From the NCBI RefSeq assembly GCF_950295315.1, contig NC_080171.1, forward strand, positions 96,648,752 through 96,712,751: a stretch of 64,000 nucleotides of DNA, written 5' to 3'. Of this stretch, positions 24,571 through 35,601 are shown piece by piece (positions within the stretch are counted from its first letter, which is position 1; every line of letters begins with the position of its first letter). The stretch comes from Erinaceus europaeus. Its lineage: Eukaryota > Chordata > Mammalia > Eulipotyphla > Erinaceidae. The position numbers and the translations under genes were made by a program. Under the pieces are notes generated by a model, which saw only the letters and a program-made list of their open reading frames with translations, was not told the origin of the DNA and searched no databases.

Positions 24571-25580
24571 CAGTTCCCCAATAAAGAAATAAAAATGTAA
24601 ATAAATAAATAAATAAATATAATTTGCTAGCTTATAAACCTAGGGAAGAGTTGCTTCATTGGAGATTTTCGTTTAATTTCATATTTGTTTTAGTTCTCTT
24701 ACATTTTTAATAGAATGATTTGTGGGCATGTTTTTTTTTTTTTTTTTTTTAATTTTTTTTTTTTATTTAAGAAAGGATTAATTAAAAAAACCATAGGGTA
24801 GGAGGGGTACAACTCCACACAATTCCCACCGCCCAATCTCCATATCCCACCCCCTCCCCCGATAGCTTTCCCATTCTCTATCCCTCTGGGAGCATGGACC
24901 CAGGGTCATTGAGGGTTGCAGAAGGTAGAAGGTCTGGCTTCTGTAATTGCTTCCTCGCTGAACAATGGCGTTGACTGGTCGGTCCATACTCCCAGTCTGC
25001 CTCTCTCTTTCCCTAGTAGGATGGGTCTCTGGGGAAGCTGAGCTCCAGGACACATTGGTGGTGTCTTCAATCCAGGGAAGTCTGGCCGGCATCCTGATGA
25101 CACCTGGAACCTGGTGACTGAAAAGAGAGTTAACATACAAAGCCATACAAATTGTTGAGCAATCATGGACCCAAAGCTTGGAAAAGTGGAGAGGAAGTAT
25201 TAGGGAGGTACTCACTGCAAACTCTAGTATACTTCTGCTTTCTTACTTTGGTGCCATACTCCAAACTCAGTCAATTTCTGCTTTGCGTTTCTACTTCTTT
25301 TTTTTTTTTTTTTACATGCATAACATTCCCCAGATTCCCATTTAGCAATACAACCCCCACTATTTCATTCATCATTTTTCATGGACCTGTATTCTCCCCA
25401 CCCACCCACCCCAGAGTCTTTTACTTTGGTGTAATACTCCAATTCCATTTCAGGTTCGACTTGTGTTTTCTTTTCTACTCTTGTTTTTCAACTTCGGCCT
25501 GAGAGTGAGATCATCCCATATTCATCCTTCTGTTTCTGACTTATTTCACTCAACATGATTTTTTCAAGGTCCATCCAAGA

Positions 25581-27980
25581 TCAGCTGAAAACGGTGAAGT
25601 CACCATTTTTTACAGCTGAGTAGTATTCCATTGTGTATATATACCACAACTTGCTCAGCCACTCATCTGTTGTTGGACACCTGGGTTGTTTCCAGGTTTT
25701 GGCTATTACAAATTGTGCTGCCAAGAACATATGTGTACACAGATCTTTTTGGATGGATGTGTTGGGTTCCTTAGGATATATCCCCAGGAGGGGAATTGCA
25801 GGGTCATAGGGTAGGTCCATTTCTAGCCTTCTGAGAGTTCTCCAGACTGTTCTCCACAGAGGTTGGACCAATTGACATTCCCACCAGCAGTGCAGGAGGG
25901 TTCCTTTGACCCCACACCCTCTCCAGCATTTGCTGCTGTTACCTTTTCTGATGTGTGACATTCTCACAGGAGTGAAGTGATATCTCATTGTTGTCTTGAT
26001 TTGCATTTCTCTGACAATCAGAGACTTGGAGCATTTTTTCATGTGTTTCTCGGCCTTTTGGATCTCTTCTGTGGTGAATATTCTGTCCAATTCCTCCCCC
26101 CATTTTTGGATGGGGTTATTTGTTGTCTTGTTGTTGAGTCTGGTAAGCTCTTTATATATGTTGGTTATTAAACTCTTATCTGATGTATGGCATGTAAAGA
26201 TCTTCTCCCATTCTGTGAGGGGTCTCTTGATTTGGGTAGTGGTTTCTTTTGCTGTGAAGAGGCTTTTTAATTTGATGTAGTCCCATAGGTTTATACTTGC
26301 CTTAGTCTTCCTTGTAATTGGATTCATTTCATTGAAAATGTCTTTAAAATTTATGCGGAAAAAAGTTCTGCCAATATTTTCCTCTAAGTATCTGATAGTT
26401 TCTGGTCTAACATCCAAGTCCTTGATCCACTTGGAATTTACTTTTGTATTTGGTGAAATACAGTGATTCAGTTTCATTCTTCTGCATGTTTCAACCCATT
26501 GTTTCCAACACCATTTGTTGAAGAGACTCTGTTTCCCCCATATAATAGTCTGGGCCCCTTTGTCAAAGATTAGGTGTCCATAGGTGTGGGGCCTCATTTC
26601 TGGGCTCTCAATTCTATTCCACTGGTCAGTGTGTCTGTTCATGTTCCAGTACCAAGCAGTTTTGATGACAATGGCCCTATAATATAGTTTGAGATCTGGC
26701 AGTGTGATGCCTCCGGTTCTGTTCTTTTTTCTCAAGATTGTTTTGGCAATTCTAGGTCTTTTCTGGTTCCAGATAAACATTTGTAGCATTTGATCTATTC
26801 TCCTAAAAAATGTGCTTGGGATCTTGATGGGGATAGCATTAAATTTGTAGATGGCTCTGGGTAATATATTCATTTTGATGATGTTAATTCTTCCAACCCG
26901 TGAGCATGGAATATCTTTCCACTTCTTTGTGTCTTTTTCAATTTCTTTGAGTAGTGACTCATAATTTTCAGTATACAAGTCTTTCACTTCTTTGGTTAGG
27001 TTTATTCCTAGATATTTTATTGTTTTTGTTGCTATAGAAAAAGGAACTGATTTCTGGATTTCAATTTCTTCTAACTTAGTGTTTGCATAGAGGAATGCCA
27101 CTGACTTTTGAATGTTAATTTTATAGCCTGACACATTACTGTATTGCCTGATGATTTCCAAAAGCTTCTTGCTAGATTCCTTAGGTTTTTCCATGTATAC
27201 TATCATGTCATCTGCAAATAAGGAGAGTTTGACTTCTTCTCTTCCAATCTGTATGCCTTTAATTCCTTGCTCCTGCCTGATTGCTATGGCAAGAACTTCC
27301 AACACTATGTTGAATAGTAATGGTGATAGTGGGCAGCCCTGTCTAGTACCTGATCTGAGGGGAAATGCTTCCAGTTTTTCACCATTGAGTATGATGTTGG
27401 CTGTAGGTTTGCTATATATAGACTCCACTATCTTCAGGAATTTTCCATCTATTCCTATTTTTTGTAGTGTTTTGATCATAAAGGGATGTTGTATTTTGTC
27501 AAAGGCTTTCTCTGCATCTATTGATATGACCATGTGGTTTTTGGTCTTGCTTTTGTTGATGTGGTGGATCACATTGATTGATTTACGTATATTAAACCAA
27601 CCTTGCATGCCTGGGATAAACCCCACTTGGTCATGATGAACAATCTTTTTGATATACTGCTGTATCCGGTTGGCTAGAATTTTGTTCAATTTTTTCGCAT
27701 CTATGTTCATCAGAGATATTGGTCTGTAGTTTTCTTTTTTGGTTGTGTCCCTGTCTGCTTTTGGTATCAGGGTGATGTTGGCTTCATAGAAGCTGGCAGG
27801 GAGTATTCCAGTGTCTTCAATCTTCTGGAAGACTTTTAAAAGTAGAGGTATTAGTTCTTCTTTGAAAGTTTTGTAGAATTCATTTGTAAAACCATCTGGT
27901 CCAGGACTTTTATTTTTGGGAAGATTTTTGATAACTGTTTCAATTTCATTAGCTGTGATGGGCCTGTTCATGTTATCCAC
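25581..27980 (-). pseudogene. L1 ORF2 reverse transcriptase and C-terminal domain, separated from its start
   Basis: An open frame of 799 codons covers the reverse transcriptase and the C-terminal part of ORF2p. It shows [10 protein letters not shown] at its beginning, [10 protein letters not shown], the catalytic FADD (about residues 255-258), and the Cys-rich motif [18 protein letters not shown] near residue 685. It ends at [13 protein letters not shown]. The frame is clean. Upstream, LENLEEMNDFLDTY is visible, but TAA replaces the next codon, and the endonuclease part lies in another frame. The 799 residues are about two thirds of a usual ORF2p (about 1275 aa). Confidence 0.9.
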
Positions 27981-28023
27981 TTCCTCTTTACTTAGTTTTG
28001 TAAGTTAGTAGGTATCTAGGAAA

Positions 28024-28455
28024 TCATTCATTTCTTCCAGGTTCTCTAACTTGGTGGTGCTGTAGCTCTTTCAGTAGAAGTTTGATGTATTTAGATGGCT
28101 TCTCATTTGGTGCATAGATATTAATAATTGTTAAGTCCTCTTGATTGACTGATCCTCTCAGCATTAAGTAGTGTCCATTCCTATCTTTTTTAATCTTATC
28201 TATTTTAAAGTCTATCATGTCAGATATGAGAATAGCTGTTCCTGCCCTTTTTTGTGGGCCATTGGCTTGTATGATAGTTTTCCATCCTTTCACTTTAAGT
28301 CTGTGTTTGTCTTGTTGCGTTAGGTGAGTTTCCTGTAGACAACATATTGTTGGGTTGTGTTTTCTGATCCATCTTCCTACTCTGTGTCTTTTAATAGGTG
28401 AATTCAGGCCATTCACATTTATTGATATCAATGATTGAAGATATTTTAACGCCAT
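28024..28455 (-). pseudogene. L1 ORF2 endonuclease, truncated by deletion
   Basis: This is the N-terminal 130 or so residues of the APE-like endonuclease, starting at an ATG 56 bases after the ORF1 stop. NVNGLNSPIKRHR, CLQETHL (metal-binding Glu) and NIYAPNE are visible. After KELQHH the sequence jumps to the region just before the reverse transcriptase and runs out of frame to a stop. The later catalytic elements (the GDFN Asp and the C-terminal Asp/His pair) are therefore absent, and this copy cannot make a working endonuclease. Confidence 0.88.
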
Positions 28456-28511
28456 TCTCGTAGAGTTTTAGAGTGTTTTGATATATGTTCTATTTGTGGT
28501 GGTCTGGTTGT

Positions 28512-29486
28512 TTATAGGAAACCTTTCAGAACTTCTTTCAAGGCAGGCTTGGTGATGGTTGCTTCCTTCAACTGTTGCTTGTCTGAGAAGGTTTTGATGC
28601 TTCCATCTAGTCTGAATGACAATCTAGCAGGATATAGTATTCTTGGCTGAAAGCCTTTCTCATTGAGCACTCGATAGATATCTTGCCATTCTCTTCTGGC
28701 CTGTAGTGTTTGTATGGAGAAGTCTGCTGCTAATCTTATGGGTTTTCCTTTGTAGGTGACTCTTTGTTTTTCTCTTGCAGCCTTGAGGATCCTTTCTTTA
28801 TCCTTATTCCTTTCCAATCTAAGTATGACATGTCTTGGTGTCTTTAGGTCTGGGTTAATTCTGTTTGGGACCCTCTGGGCTTCTTGAATCTTTATGTCTT
28901 TGGTGTTGTCTAGACTAGAGAAATTTTCAGCTATTATGGCCTGGAGAACGCTTTCTTCCTCCCCTTCTCTTTCTTCCTCTGGTAAGCCAATAATGCGTAT
29001 ATTGTTTCTTTTGAAGTCATCCCATAGGACTCTGTTGTTGTTTTCAGCATCTCTTAATCTCTTTTTGAGATCTCTTACTTCTTCTTTAGTTGTCTCTAAT
29101 TCATCCTCAATCTTGCTAATTCTGTCTTCAGCCTCATTGATTCTATTCTCTCTGCCCTCTACTGCTTTCTGGAGTTCATCTATTTTGTTGCCCTGCTCTG
29201 ATACTGTTTTAGCTTGTTCAGCTAGTTGCCTTCTTAGCTCAGCAATTTCAGCTTTCAGCTCTCTAATAACCATGAGATTATTAGAATTTTCTTCCATATT
29301 CTCATTTGTTGTTCCTGCAGTTCTGATTACAATTTTTTCAAATTCTTTACTCACTCCTGTTATTATTTCCTTAGCTAATGTTTGGATGTTGAACTCGTTG
29401 TTTTGTGCTTCGCCCTCTGGAGGACTTTTAGCTGGACTCTTGTCCTGGTTCGAGTCTCCATTATTTTTTCTTGTTGTTTTAACCAT
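28512..29486 (-). CDS. L1 ORF1 protein, apparently intact (324 aa)
   Basis: L1 ORF1p is an RNA-binding trimer that coats L1 RNA. The order here is typical: a short basic N-terminus with a Lys/Ser/Pro-rich stretch (residues 1-30), a long heptad-patterned coiled coil (about 70-150, containing AELRRQLAEQ and RISKIEDELE), an RRM beginning near NNIRIIGLPEE (about 160) and a C-terminal domain (about 255-324) with LAADFSIQTLQARREW and ARLSFR. The length is close to that of human ORF1p (338 aa). I see no internal stop or frameshift. It belongs to a mobile element, not to a host gene. Whether it is expressed is unknown. Confidence 0.9.
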   Translation of the reverse strand: MVKTTRKNNGDSNQDKSPAKSPPEGEAQNNEFNIQTLAKEIITGVSKEFEKIVIRTAGTTNENMEENSNNLMVIRELKAEIAELRRQLAEQAKTVSEQGNKIDELQKAVEGRENRINEAEDRISKIEDELETTKEEVRDLKKRLRDAENNNRVLWDDFKRNNIRIIGLPEEEREGEEESVLQAIIAENFSSLDNTKDIKIQEAQRVPNRINPDLKTPRHVILRLERNKDKERILKAAREKQRVTYKGKPIRLAADFSIQTLQARREWQDIYRVLNEKGFQPRILYPARLSFRLDGSIKTFSDKQQLKEATITKPALKEVLKGFL

Positions 29487-30114
29487 TTTATATAAGTTAA
29501 CAGTTTTTTCAATCCCTGAGTTGGAGTTCAGTGGTGTAAAAGCCTTTTTTTTTTCCCCCTGTAGGCTATGGTAGCCTGAGGGCTTTTAAACTATCAATAG
29601 GCTTCTTGGCTTAATCAATGACTCCTGACCAAGAGATAAAGCAGGGTGTGGCAGAGATAATCCAGTGGTTATGCAAAGAGACTTTCACAGCCCTTCAGCT
29701 ATGCCACCGAGGTATAGGTCTTCTCCTGAGTTCCCCGGTTAGATCTCTGTGCCCTGGTGTCCCTCCCTGTTGCTGCTCCAGATTCTGAGGGTAGTAGCAA
29801 TGGAGACTCAGAGTTGTACTTGGTGAGTCTCTGGGGAGTCCTTTCCTCCCTTCAGCTGTCCCCTTGTTGGTGGAGCAGACTGGAGGTGGTGTCTCCACTG
29901 ACAAACTGTCGAACTGTTAGCAGTCACTTAATCTCTCCTTAGGCCCCTCTCTCCTCTCTGTCACCAGCCACGCGTGTTTGTACTCACGGGTGATTTACTG
30001 GGTTTCTGTGGTCATTCTAGTCCTGTCTTGTTTCGGTCCGGGTGGTCTCCTTTGGTATCTGTGGGCATGTTTTTAATATATCTTGTTTTTATCTTAATGA
30101 GAAAAAGAGATACA

Positions 30115-30248
30115 GATAGAAAGGCACAATGAGAGGAGACCAGAGCACTACTCAGCTCTGGTTTATAGTGGTGTGGGGGATTGAACCTGGAACTTTGGGG
30201 CCTCAAACATGAAAGTCTTTTTGTATAACCATATGCTATCTGCCCTAC
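30115..30248 (-). repeat. Type C SINE
   Basis: Antisense: GAGCACTACTCAGCTCTGGT, GGGGGATTGAACCTGGAACT, AACCATATGCTATCTGCCC. The L1 landed just before its tail side. Confidence 0.83.
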
Positions 30249-30277
30249 TAGTTATCTTATAAATAACTAACTAAATT

Positions 30278-30438
30278 GTGATCCGGGAGGTGGTGCAGTG
30301 ATAGGACTTTGGGACTCTCAAACATGAAGTCCCAAGTTCGATCCCTGGCAGCACATGTGCCAGAGTGATGTCTGGTTCTTTCTCTGTCCTCCTATCTTTT
30401 TCATAAATAAATAAAATCTTTAAAAAATAAAAAAAAAA
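30278..30438 (+). repeat. Type D SINE
   Basis: GGGAGGTGGTGCAGTGATAG head, CAAGTTCGATCCCTGGCAGC, ACATGTGCCAGAGTGATGT, AATAAATAAAATC tail. Confidence 0.87.
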
Positions 30439-30464
30439 CTAGCTAAATTTTCTTTTTTATGTTC

Positions 30465-30537
30465 TTTTTTCCCCACCAGGGTTATTGCTGGGGCTCAGTG
30501 CCTATACTACTTCACCATTCCTGGCAGCCAGTTTATC
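30465..30537 (-). repeat. Type A 3' module fragment
   Basis: Antisense module only: CAGGGTTATTGCTGGGGCTC to TTCCTGGCAGCCAGTTT; no body. Confidence 0.65.
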
Positions 30538-30539
30538 TT

Positions 30540-31184
30540 CTTTTCTTTTTTTTGCCTCAAGGGTTATCGCTGGGGCTTGGTATCTGCACTACAAATCCAC
30601 TGCTCCTGGAAGCCATTTTTCCCATTTTGTTGCCTTTGTTATTATTGTTGTTATTGTTGCCATAGCTGTTGTTATTGTTGTTGGATAGGACAGAGAGAAA
30701 TCAAGAGAGGAGGGGAAGACAGAGGGGGATAGAAAGGTACACACCGGGAGTCCGGCTGTAGCGCAGCGGGTTAAGCGCAGGTGGTGCAAAGCACAAGGAC
30801 CGGCATAAGGATCCCGGTTCGAACCCCGGCTCCCCACCTGCAGGGGAGTCGCTTCACAGGCGGTGAAGCAGGTCTGCAGGTGTCTATCTTTCTCTCCTCC
30901 TCTCTGTCTTCCCCTCCTCTCTCCATTTCTCTCTGTCCTATCCAACAACGATGACAACAACAATAATAACTACAACAATAAAACAACAAGGGCAACAAAA
31001 GGGGATAAATAAATAAAATAAAATATTAAAAAAAAAAAGAAAGGTACACACCTGCAGACCTGCTTCACTACCTGTGAAGCAAGTCCCCTGCAGGTGGGGA
31101 GCCAGGGGTTCCAACTAGGATCCTTGAGCCAGTCCCTGTGCTTCTCGCCATGTGTGCTTAACCTGCTGCGCTACCATCCAGCCC
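30540..31184 (-). repeat. Type A SINE with 3' module, interrupted by another type A
   Basis: Antisense host copy (30540-30745 and 31053-31184), split by the sense copy at 30746-31037. Confidence 0.87.
30746..31037 (+). repeat. Type A SINE inside a type A SINE, 15-bp TSD
   Basis: Complete young copy in opposite orientation to its host; AGAAAGGTACACACC at 30731-30745 and 31038-31052. Confidence 0.94.
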
Positions 31185-31185
31185 C

Positions 31186-31247
31186 CCTTCCTTCTTTCCT
31201 TCCTTCCTCCCTCCCGTCTTCCCTTCTTTCCTTTCCTTCTTTCTTTC
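31186..31247 (+). repeat. Pyrimidine-rich simple repeat
   Basis: Imperfect CCTT/CTTT units. Confidence 0.8.
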
Positions 31248-31740
31248 TCTTAAATTATCTTTATTTATTTATTGGACAGAAACAGCCAAAAATCAAGAGG
31301 GGAGGAGGTGATGGGGAAGAGAGAAGGGGACAGGTGGTGGCGCAACAGGTTAAGCGCACATAGTACAAAGTTCAAGGACCCCCGGATTCAAGCCCCAATT
31401 CCCCACCTGTGGGAGGGCGGTGAAGCAGGTCTGCAGGTATCTATCTTTCTCTCTCCCTCTCTATCTCTCCCTCCTTTTTCAATTTCTCTCTTCTTATCTA
31501 GTAAAGTGAAAACATGTCTGGCAGGAACAATGGATTCCTAGTGCACACAACGAACCCTAGTGATAACCCTAGAGGCAAAAAAAAAAAAAAAAAAAGAAAA
31601 AAGTGGGAGAGAGACAGAGATACCTGCAACACTGCTAAGCAAGTCACAAAGATTTCCCCCTGCAGGTGGGGACCAGGGAGTCAAACCCGGGTCCTAGCAC
31701 ATTGTAACATGTGCGCTTTACCAGGTGTGCTACGACCCCC
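31248..31740 (-). repeat. Type B SINE interrupted by a type A-like SINE
   Basis: Antisense type B in two parts (31248-31325, 31600-31740): AAATTATCTTTATTTATTTA, then CCCCCTGCAGGTGGGGACCA and a head ending ACGACCCCC. Confidence 0.8.
31326..31599 (+). repeat. SINE with type B/A mixed head and 3' module
   Basis: Sense: GGTGGTGGCGCAACAGGTTA head, GGCGGTGAAGCAGGTCTGCA body, GTGATAACCCTAGAGGC module end, A18 tail. A short deletion lies before GGCGGTGAAG. Confidence 0.78.
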
Positions 31741-31812
31741 TTTCCTTTTTCCTTCCTTCCTTCCTTCCTTCCTTCCTTCCTTCCTTCCTTCCTTCCTTCC
31801 TCTATTTCTTTT

Positions 31813-31862
<50 letters not shown>

Positions 31863-31890
31863 TGTCTGTCTGTCTGTCTGTCTTTCTCCT
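31741..31890 (+). repeat. (CCTT)n / (CTTT)n / (CTGT)n compound microsatellite
   Basis: About 15 CCTT units (31744-31800), about 13 CTTT units (31809-31860), then CTGT units (31861-31881). Confidence 0.95.
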
Positions 31891-32087
31891 GTTTCATAGA
31901 ACATGAAAGATAGCAAGAGGGAAAGAAACTTAGGGAGAAGGAGAGACACCAGCAGCACTGTTTCATTACTTGTAAAACTTCCCCCCACACAAACACAGAG
32001 GGTTGGGAGAAGGGACCTGGGACTTTACCCTAGATCCATGCACATGGTAACGTGTGTGCTTTAATGGACAAGCCACCACCCAGCCCC
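31891..32087 (-). repeat. Type B SINE, diverged
   Basis: Antisense: GAGACACCAGCAGCACTGTT, GGTAACGTGTGTGCTTTAAT, CCACCACCCAGCCCC. Confidence 0.7.
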
Positions 32088-33063
32088 TTCTTTTTTCCAC
32101 TTTCTTTTTGTCCTATCAAATAAATAAGAAGTTGAAAAAAATTAAAAATAAGATAAAATAGAAATCTGCTCCACCAGGACACCTCTATCCTTTATGTCCT
32201 GAGGACCCAACAAGAGCCTGGTACAGTACAAATAAACAGCTATTTATCTGATGAATGAATCCATATGTTATAAGAGGCAGATGTGAGACCTAGAAGAACA
32301 AAATAAGACCTTTTTCTTCCTCTGGGTAGTGAGAGTATTTCACTTAAAAATTGGTTAAATCTTCGTACCACTTAATGGAGGGTTAATAAATGATACTGCT
32401 GTTTTTGACAAACGGGCACAATTTCTAATGTCCCTGTGTTAAGTGTCTGCAGAACACTCTTACCCTCAGCTTAGGTCTTTTTCCCCCATCATGCATCAGG
32501 ACACCGAAGCCATCCCATCAGCTCCATCCCTTTCTCTTTTCCCCCAGAATCCTTTGCTACAATAAGTTTTTTCTTTTTTTTCTTTTTGTTTTCAATTAAA
32601 ATGGAACACACACAGCAGAGCTCTCCCATCCTGGGCGTGGTTCTGACGACTAAATAGTACACGTACTAAACATCTAGGAAGTGTGATACTGGTGATTTTA
32701 TTTCCCTCTGCATCCTTTTCTGGGTAATTTAAATCTTTTCCAGTGACATGACGAGCATCACTTACAAGGGGCTGGATCATTTTTTACAAAAAATAAAAAG
32801 TGTTGTTATGTTTCTAAACAAAGAAAATGTCATTTTGCAAATCTTTGGGCTACGGAAGGAAGGCATGGAGCACTTGAGAGTTTTTTTCATTCCCTGGTTT
32901 TATTCCCCACCCCACCCCCTACAGCAGGAATTCCTCTTAGAGTTTTAGATTCTTAGTTTTAAATTCTTCTTTCTTCCTGGAGCAGGTATGAGCTTGTTAC
33001 AAAAACCCAAAAAGCTGTTTTGGATTTGGTGTTAAAGTAAGGCTTTTCATAAAAGGTAAGCTT
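32088..33063. other. Flank with few repeats
   Basis: About 975 bases without a recognised gene. GCCTGGTACAGTACAAATAA at about 32217 resembles a MIR 3' end; the rest is unassigned. Confidence 0.4.
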
Positions 33064-33174
33064 CTGACTGGGGAGGTAGCTCAGAGGTAAAGCATATGAT
33101 GTGTATGAGACCCTGGACTCAGTCCCTGGTGTGTACACAGACAGAGAGAGACAGAGACAGAAACAGACAGACAC

Positions 33175-33205
<31 letters not shown>

Positions 33206-33206
33206 G
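33064..33206 (+). repeat. Type E tRNA-like SINE with (AGAC)n
   Basis: GGGGAGGTAGCTCAGAGGTA head (tRNA-like box A), GGACTCAGTCCCTGGTGTGT, then AGACAGAGAGAG-type repeat to 33206. Confidence 0.6.
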
Positions 33207-33296
33207 TTAACTTTCATAAGAAAATAATATGAGGGTCTGCACTTTTCCTTTTTCTCCAAAAGTAGGAGTTGGTGAGATTGAACATCTGGCTCTTTT

Positions 33297-33431
33297 GGCA
33301 GACTGGGAAGTGGTGCAGTGGGTAAAGCAATGGACTCTCAAGCAGACGTCCTAGTTTGATCCCTGACACCACATGTATTAGAGGGATGCTCTGATTCCCT
33401 TTCTCCTTTCTCATAAATAAATAATTCTTTT
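33297..33431 (+). repeat. Type D SINE
   Basis: GGGAAGTGGTGCAGTGGGTA head, AGTTTGATCCCTGACACCAC, AAATAAATAA tail that serves as target for the next insertion. Confidence 0.82.
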
Positions 33432-33717
33432 TTTTTTTTGGATTTTTTTCCCTTTTTTCTTTATTTCCTTTTGTTGCCCTCGTTGTTTTATTGTTGTAGT
33501 TATTACTGATGTTGTTGTTGGATAGGACAGAGAGAAATGGAGAGAGGAGGGGAAGACTGAGAAGGGGAGAGAAAGACAGACACCTGCAGACCTACTTCAC
33601 CAACTGTGAAGCGACTCCCTTGCAGGTGGGGAGCCGGGGGCTCAAACCGGGATCCTTCCACTGGTCCTTGTGCTTTGTGACACATGCACTTAACCCCTGC
33701 GCTTCCCCCCGACTCCC
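33432..33717 (-). repeat. Type A SINE, 17-bp TSD
   Basis: Antisense; AAATAAATAATTCTTTT at 33415-33431 and 33718-33734, so it landed in the tail of the type D copy. Confidence 0.93.
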
Positions 33718-33734
33718 AAATAAATAATTCTTTT

Positions 33735-33961
33735 GGGTCAGGCAGTGGTGCACCCAGTTGAGCACACATGCTACAATGCACAAGGACTGGGGTTTGAGCC
33801 CCCAGTCCCCACCTGCAGTAGGAAAGCTTTTCAAGTGGTGAAGCAGAGCTGCTGGCGTCTCTCTGTCTCTCTCCCTATCACCATCTTTCCTCTCGATTTC
33901 CAGCTGTCTTTAGCCAATAAATAAATAAAGATAATAAAAAATTTTAAATTAATAAATAAAA
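33735..33961 (+). repeat. Type B SINE
   Basis: GTCAGGCAGTGGTGCACCCA head, CCCCAGTCCCCACCTGCAGT, tail AATAAATAAATAAAG. Confidence 0.83.
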
Positions 33962-34508
33962 TGCAGCTAGTCCACAATGCCACATTTCACTTTGGACTGT
34001 GTTCAGAGACATCAATGCTGAGATGTTAACTTTCCAACTCCAAAAATCTGGGGAGGCCTTTCCTAGTGCATGGGACTACCTCATTCCATTTCAAATGGCA
34101 CACTCCCTAACAAAGCTACAGACCTTACATACAGACCAGGGACTAGAGCACAGGGTATATGTACACATGTATCCATAAGTTAGTGGCAACAATACACCTC
34201 AAAGTACAAGTGCACAATAGCCTGCTGTGATTACCCTTAGACTTAATAAGCTCAGCAAGAAAGTGGAAAGATCTAAAGACATTTGTCCATAAAATGTCTA
34301 ATTAAATATTTACTACTTTAACCTAGACACTCCCCTCCCCTACCCCTTACATCACTTCCTTCAATCACTTTATCTACTCAGTTAACTACACAAAAGAAAG
34401 CAATTACAAGATATCCCCTAATCTCTTCTAACAGTAACAGCATTAATGTCACACCCTTGATAATCTTTAGAAGAAACACTGTATACAATTGGCCAAAAGA
34501 TATACTGG

Positions 34509-34541
34509 TGAAAAAAAAAAAATATATATATATATATATAT
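34509..34541. repeat. A-run and (AT)n
   Basis: A11 followed by about 10 AT units. Confidence 0.9.
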
Positions 34542-35249
34542 CAAGTAAAGTACAATTACTGTTCCTATGACAACTTCTATTGTAATCATCAAACAAGTGA
34601 AATGCAGTGAAACTTAGGGCTAACTTAGATCCCACTTAAGCCCTAGGTCTATTCCCTTCCCAACTTGAGGCCAGATCCCATAAACCCAAAACCAGTTTGG
34701 GTACAACAAATGACACTTAATGACTTAACAACTTGGAGAAAGTCTAAGCTCATCAGATAAAGAAAGGACTACAAAAGCTGGATATGGGCAAGAGACTGGC
34801 TCACTTTAATGATGGCCTTTTGAGTAATGATAGTACCAGGCCACCCCATCATCCGGGGCTTTAGTCAGGGAATGCTTGGATTCCCACATAGGTATGATGG
34901 GCCTAGACCTCTAATATATCCCTCTCTCTACCATCACTGGTCACTTCCATCAGAAACATCATTGTAAGCCCTCCAGTGGGCCTCTCCAGGAGCTTGTCCT
35001 CATTGTAGAGGGCAATGGTAGCAATAGTAGGAACTGCCCTACTCTCTGAAGGGAGGCTGGGTTAGCCTACTCTGCTATTCCAGGAAGACTGATTCTGAAA
35101 TGAGTGCAACCTTGAATATTCCTAGTTGTGGCCATGGACTTCAAGCTCAGACTGACAGGGACTCAGAGGTCACACAGGCTCCTGTTATAAATAGTAATAT
35201 ATATGGGCTCTAGTTCAGACTGATGGGATAAACAGTCAATAGTATTTAT

Positions 35250-35577
35250 AGGGGGGGCAGCAGTAGCACAGCAGGTTAAGGGCATATGGTGTAAAGTGCC
35301 AGGACCTGCATAAGGATCCCTGTTCTAGCCCCTGGCTCACCACCTGCAGGGAGGTCACTTCACAAGCGGTGAAGCAGGTCTGCAGGTGTCCTTCTCTCTT
35401 CCTCTCTGTCTTCTTGTCCCCTCTCAATTTCTCTCTGTCTTATCCAATGGCAATAATAACAACAACAATTATAAACAACAAGGGCAACAAAAGGGGAAAA
35501 AAAGAGCCTCCAGGAGCAGTGGATTCATAGTGCAGGCACTGAGACCCAAAATAACCCTGGAGGCAAAAAAAAAGAAG
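35250..35577 (+). repeat. Type A SINE with 3' module
   Basis: Sense: head GGCAGCAGTAGCACAGCAGG, body, GCCTCCAGGAGCAGTGGATT, A tail. Confidence 0.86.
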
Positions 35578-35601
35578 AAGACTTTATATACTTTCCTCAT
35601 T

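Larger units (their letters stand above)
22556..24590 (+). mobile_element. Gutted L1 (5' end plus 3' end, middle missing)
   Basis: 22556-23520 matches the 5' UTR and ORF1 start of the minus-strand L1 at 30059-29200 (AAAGGAGACCACC, ACAAGACAGGACTAGAA; later GAGCTGAAAGCTGAAATAGC). A headless type A SINE follows at 23521-23695. From about 23750 the sequence matches the ORF2 end and 3' UTR (AATGGTGGTTTCACTGTTTT, GATGAATATGGGATGATCTC). Most of ORF1 and ORF2 is absent. A type A SINE (23849-24137) and a type C SINE (24411-24570) have landed in the 3' part. No ORF survives. Confidence 0.8.
24736..30059 (-). mobile_element. Near full-length L1, ORF2 internally deleted, 15-bp TSD
   Basis: Minus-strand L1 of 5324 bp. 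TGTGGGCATGTTTTT flanks it at 24721-24735 and 30060-30074. In element order it has a 5' UTR (about 30059-29487), ORF1 (29486-28512), a 56-base spacer, the ORF2 endonuclease start (28455-28024), a deletion junction, ORF2 from the reverse transcriptase on (27980-25581), an 845-bp 3' UTR and a poly(A) tail seen as the T run at 24731-24770. About 0.9 kb of ORF2 is missing compared with other mammalian L1s. The 5' end matches that of the copy at 22556. It is the longest and best preserved mobile element in the window. Confidence 0.93.

Noticed and set aside
29757..29942. Open frames on the + strand across the L1 5' UTR and ORF1
   Set aside because: They are antisense shadows of the minus-strand L1.
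24736..30059. Treating the L1 as a complete autonomous element
   Set aside because: The endonuclease is cut off, the two ORF2 parts are out of frame, and a TAA lies before the RT domain.
30748..30830. SINE heads with box A and box B as tRNA genes
   Set aside because: They continue into SINE bodies, do not fold as complete cloverleaves with matching acceptor stems, and recur dozens of times.
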